This document shows, piece after piece, positions 14,325 to 17,155 of a DNA stretch of 17,155 bases. The notes under the pieces were generated by a model. That model did no database searches. It was given only the letters and a program-made list of their open reading frames with translations, and was not told the origin of the DNA. This DNA is from Bacteroidaceae bacterium (lineage in GTDB: Bacteria > Bacteroidota > Bacteroidia > Bacteroidales > Bacteroidaceae): contig CAAGDO010000265.1 of assembly GCA_900768625.1 (NCBI GenBank), forward strand, positions 1 through 17,155, in the 5' to 3' direction. The first letter of the stretch is position 1; each line of letters begins with the position of its first letter. The translations under genes were made by a program, and so were the position numbers.

Positions 14325-16496
14325 ATGAACAAAAAGCAATTTCTCCTGAGTGCCCTCGCACTCATAACCCCCACCCTCTTCGCCCAGAGCCTCGTCGTGC
14401 GCAACGCCGACCGCAAGTGGGACGGAGCCTTCGACCAACTCATCGAAGGACAGAGCGTGCGCAAATCAGCCGCACAAGGCACCATCCTCGCCACCCCCGC
14501 AACCCTCAACGACGTCATCATCAACGTCACTGAGAACGCCAACGCCGTGGCCGACTATCTCAAGACCCAAGGCTATACTGCCGACGTCATCTCCGACCAG
14601 TGCCTCGTTGCTGCCCTGCCCGCCAAGTTCATCCCCACCCTCGCCCAGCGAGCCGACGTGGTCTACGTCGCCCAGTCGCAGCAATACGCACCCCTCCTCA
14701 ACAGCGTGCGTGAGCTCACCAAAGTCGATGCCCTCCACGCCGGAACCGGACTCGACACCCCCTTCGACGGAACAGGCGTAGTGGTCGGCGTCATCGACCA
14801 AGGCTTCCAGTATAACCACATGGCCTTCAAATCAGGCACCGTGGAGTACTACACCGGAACCCGCTTCACCAACGTCCTCCCCAACTCAGGAGACACCTAT
14901 AGCACCTCCGCCCACGGCCATGCCACCCACGTAGCCAACATCGCCGCCGGACGCAAGGTAACAGGAGACAACACAGCAAAGGACCTCTACGGCATCGCCT
15001 ACAATTCCGACCTTCTCCTCTGTTCATCCAACTTCCAGACCTCCTCAGTCCTCAAGCAGGCAACAGCCATCAAGAAATATGCCGAAGCAGCAGGCAAACC
15101 CTGGGTCATCAACATGAGCTTCGGTGGCCACGTAGGTCCCCACGACGGCACCTCCTCTGGCGACCAGAACATGAACAAGCTCATGGGCGAAGGCGGTATC
15201 ATGGTAGCCGCTGCCGGAAACGAAGGAGGCGACAAAATCCACGTCAAAGCCAGCTTCACAGAGGACGACCAGGTGAAGAGCATGTACGTGATGCCCGGCT
15301 CCACCAACACCAGCAAGATGATCATCCTCGACATCTGGAGCACCAATGCCGACGGACAGAAGGGCCTCACCATCCAGCCCCTCATCAAGACCTCCACGAA
15401 GGAATACATCCCCACCGCCAGCCAGCTGCGCACCGCCTTCCGCGTGACCGACGAAGTCAACGCCCTAAACAAGAAGCAGCACATGGAACTCGACGGTCAG
15501 ATCTCCACCCTCGCCTCCATCTTGGGAGTACCCGCCAACAGCGCCTACTATTTCATCGTCAAAGTAACCGGTAACACCGGCAACGGATATCACGCATGGC
15601 TCGGCGCAACAGGTTCCTACGATGCCAAGTTCGGTTCCAACATGGCCAGCTTCTCGCAGTATAAGGTGCAGTCACCCTCTCAGGACTATCTCGTCGGTGA
15701 AGGAGCCGCCAACATACCTGATGCCATCGCCGTGGGTGCATACAACAACCGCATGAACTTCAAGTCACTCTCTGGTGCCAGCTATCAGGTAGGCTACGGT
15801 TCCAAAGGTATACTCGCATCCTTCTCCAGCCCCGGCCCCAGCGTCAACCCCGACCTCGTGAAGCCCGCCGTGACAGCTCCCGGTGCAGGTATCTATTCCG
15901 CCTTCAACCGCTATGACACCAACGTCAAGGCCACAGCCGCAGACGTAGTAGCCCGCGTGAAGAACACAGGTGACCAGAAGGACGACTTCTACGGCATGAT
16001 GAGCGGCACCTCTCAGGCCAGCCCCGTTGTGACCGGTATCGTAGCCCTCTGGCTTCAGGCCAACCCCAAACTGACCCCTGCCCAGGTACTCCAGATCATC
16101 AAGGAAACCGCCGAACGCGACTCCAACACAGGAACAGCCGACGAGTCAGGATGGAACGCCAAATCCGGTTACGGTAAGATTGACGCCTACGCCGGTCTGA
16201 AGCGTGCCCTCGAGCTCGCCAACCAGCAAGGCATCAGCGAAGCCCTCAACACGGAAGCCCCCGTCAGCCTCCAGAAGAACGCCGACAGCTGGAAGGTCCT
16301 CTTCAACAACGACGAAACCTACGCCGACATCCGCATCGTTGCCCTCAACGGTCAGGTCGTTGCCAACCAGCACCTCAACGCACCCCGTCGTGGCGAAGAG
16401 ACCACCATCAGCCTCAGCAATCTCACCCCTGGTGTCTACCTCTTCCACGTCAACACCACCGCCAGCAAGCTCACCCGCAAGCTGATCGTGAAATAA
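14325..16496 (+). CDS. Secreted subtilisin-like (S8) serine protease with T9SS sorting domain
   Basis: A 723-aa endopeptidase exported by Sec and then by type IX secretion to the cell surface or medium. Signal peptide 1-21 (LLSALALITPTLFAQ). Residues about 22-135 are a prodomain-like region. The S8 catalytic domain has Asp158 (VVGVIDQGF), His199 (HGHATHVANIAAG), oxyanion Asn299 (AAAGNEG) and Ser563 (GTSQASP). A large segment of about 160 residues (301-460) lies between the Asn299 region and the next core strand (PDAIAVGAYN). Residues about 645-723 form a type A T9SS C-terminal domain: VALNGQVV, LTPGVYLFHV, ending TRKLIVK, usually removed on secretion. All catalytic residues are present, so the enzyme should be active. 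The ATG at 14325 is followed directly by the basic signal peptide MNKKQ. It is probably monocistronic, with its own promoter and a downstream terminator. Its substrate is unknown; the T9SS machinery is not in this window. Confidence 0.92.
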   Translation: MNKKQFLLSALALITPTLFAQSLVVRNADRKWDGAFDQLIEGQSVRKSAAQGTILATPATLNDVIINVTENANAVADYLKTQGYTADVISDQCLVAALPAKFIPTLAQRADVVYVAQSQQYAPLLNSVRELTKVDALHAGTGLDTPFDGTGVVVGVIDQGFQYNHMAFKSGTVEYYTGTRFTNVLPNSGDTYSTSAHGHATHVANIAAGRKVTGDNTAKDLYGIAYNSDLLLCSSNFQTSSVLKQATAIKKYAEAAGKPWVINMSFGGHVGPHDGTSSGDQNMNKLMGEGGIMVAAAGNEGGDKIHVKASFTEDDQVKSMYVMPGSTNTSKMIILDIWSTNADGQKGLTIQPLIKTSTKEYIPTASQLRTAFRVTDEVNALNKKQHMELDGQISTLASILGVPANSAYYFIVKVTGNTGNGYHAWLGATGSYDAKFGSNMASFSQYKVQSPSQDYLVGEGAANIPDAIAVGAYNNRMNFKSLSGASYQVGYGSKGILASFSSPGPSVNPDLVKPAVTAPGAGIYSAFNRYDTNVKATAADVVARVKNTGDQKDDFYGMMSGTSQASPVVTGIVALWLQANPKLTPAQVLQIIKETAERDSNTGTADESGWNAKSGYGKIDAYAGLKRALELANQQGISEALNTEAPVSLQKNADSWKVLFNNDETYADIRIVALNGQVVANQHLNAPRRGEETTISLSNLTPGVYLFHVNTTASKLTRKLIVK

Positions 16497-16500
16497 AGCC

Positions 16501-16526
16501 GTCTGAACTTCTTTGAAGTTCAAGAC
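16501..16526 (+). other. Small hairpin after the protease gene
   Basis: GAACTTC-TTT-GAAGTTC is a perfect 7-bp stem (16505-16521), extended by GTC/GAC with one bulged base. It begins 5 bp after the stop codon and precedes the main terminator. It may protect the mRNA 3' end. Confidence 0.5.
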
Positions 16527-16544
16527 TTTGACAACGTCATAAGA

Positions 16545-16580
16545 AAAGCCCCTCAGTCATCCAAGACCGAGGGGCTTTCT
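16545..16580 (+). terminator. Rho-independent terminator of the protease gene
   Basis: AAAGCCCCTC (16545-16554) pairs with GAGGGGCTTT (16569-16578), a 10-bp stem with a 14-nt loop, followed by CTTC. It lies 48 bp after the protease stop codon. Confidence 0.85.
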
Positions 16581-16651
16581 TCATTCCCGGAATGAGCAAA
16601 TAAATTCAACGGCAATTCAAACCCGCCCCACATCTCCTCACCCCCCACAAA

Positions 16652-16861
16652 CCAACCCACAGCGTGCTTTAGCACGCAGCATTAACGCCCATCCCCACAG
16701 CCACGCTGTGGCAAAACCATTAACGAGCATTGGCGCCATACCCCACAAAGAAAGCATTGACGACCATAGCGAGCAAAGCAAGCCAAAAAACATTGACGAC
16801 CATTAACGGCCAATTGGCGGTCATTAACGTTCAAAAACCGCACGAAGCGCAAATACCCACG
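16652..16861. repeat. Mosaic intergenic repeat (hairpin-string element), full copy
   Basis: Same order of parts as 6091-6300 and the same orientation: GCGTGC-TTTA-GCACGC (16662-16677), CCACAGC-CAC-GCTGTGG (16695-16711), GAGCATTGGCGCC, the GCGAGCAAAGCAAGCC segment, the GGCCAATTGGCGG palindrome, CATTAACGTT, and the ACCGCACGAAGCGCAAATA block. Like the middle copy it follows a terminator. No ORF is supported. Confidence 0.85.
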
Positions 16862-16890
16862 TTTAAGAAGCGAAAAGTACCACGAACGTA

Positions 16891-17037
16891 CCCACAGCGT
16901 GCGAAGCACGCAGCATTAACGCCCATCCCCACAGCTATGCTGTGGAAAAACCATTACGACCATTGCGAGCCATACCCACAAAACATTAACGAACATAGCG
17001 AGCAAAGCAAGCCCAAAAAACCATTGACTAGCATTAA
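16891..17037. repeat. Mosaic intergenic repeat, degenerate copy
   Basis: Contains GCGTGC-GAA-GCACGC (16897-16911), CCACAGC-TAT-GCTGTGG (16929-16945), shortened CATTACGACCATTGCGAGCC spacers and the GCGAGCAAAGCAAGCC segment. It then breaks off before the GGCCAATTGGC block. It follows the copy at 16652-16861 in direct orientation. Confidence 0.8.
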
Positions 17038-17040
17038 CTC

Positions 17041-17083
17041 GGTCTTCATATTGACCTCATTGCATGAGGTCAACAAGAAGACC
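17041..17083. other. Long imperfect hairpin at the right edge
   Basis: The outer stem GGTCTTC (17041-17047) pairs with GAAGACC (17077-17083). The inner stem TTGACCTCAT (17051-17060) pairs with ATGAGGTCAA (17064-17073) around a TGC loop. A symmetric 3x3 internal loop separates them, so 17 base pairs form within 43 nt. TCCTTTGTTGTT follows, which is T-rich but not a clean T-run. It abuts the end of the mosaic repeat and could be a terminator, a leader structure of a gene beyond the edge, or an operator. The rest to 17155 shows no gene. Confidence 0.7.
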
Positions 17084-17155
17084 TCCTTTGTTGTTAGGGC
17101 ACACAGACGTGAGAATGACGCAGGTATACGCCAAAATCGTTAACAAAAAGAAGGA

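Overview
The window looks like chromosomal DNA from a Bacteroidota (Bacteroidales) organism, most likely a Prevotellaceae- or Porphyromonadaceae-type bacterium. Three things point there. Genes start without Shine-Dalgarno sequences and are preceded by TAnnTTTG-type -7 promoter boxes. A DUF3575-family outer membrane protein is present. A subtilisin-like protease carries a type IX secretion (T9SS) C-terminal sorting domain. The species cannot be named from the sequence. Six protein genes are supported; nearly all other open frames are antisense or frame shadows.

Layout. (1) 1-371: an intergenic repeat fragment, then a promoter (296-303). (2) 372-5933: a three-gene + strand operon ending at a strong terminator (5941-5978). 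It encodes a DUF3575-type protein, a 694-aa periplasmic protein with a carboxypeptidase-like regulatory domain, an OmpA-like domain and TPR-like repeats, and a 938-aa protein built of five tandem copies of a ~182-residue beta-barrel-like unit. (3) 5979-6394: mosaic intergenic repeats. (4) 6485-7417 (-): a family 2 glycosyltransferase with rhamnosyltransferase-like motifs. (5) 7418-8378: a gene-free stretch with a 250-280 bp direct repeat and many small hairpins. (6) 8379-10922 (-): a Wza-like polysaccharide export protein with six SLBB domains. (7) 11218-16496: two similar modules, each a CTAG-rich 9-bp minisatellite, then a nearly identical promoter, then a surface-protein gene. The first drives a TonB-dependent receptor (11572-13965), the second a secreted S8 protease with a T9SS signal (14325-16496). 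(8) 16497-17155: a terminator, two more copies of the mosaic repeat, and a long hairpin at the right edge.

Everything encoded is envelope-related: outer membrane barrels, a periplasmic anchor protein, polysaccharide synthesis and export, TonB-dependent uptake and a secreted protease. The most unusual items are the five-fold repeat barrel protein and its operon, the paired minisatellite-promoter-gene modules, and an intergenic repeat family made of strings of short hairpins whose stems stay constant while the loops vary.
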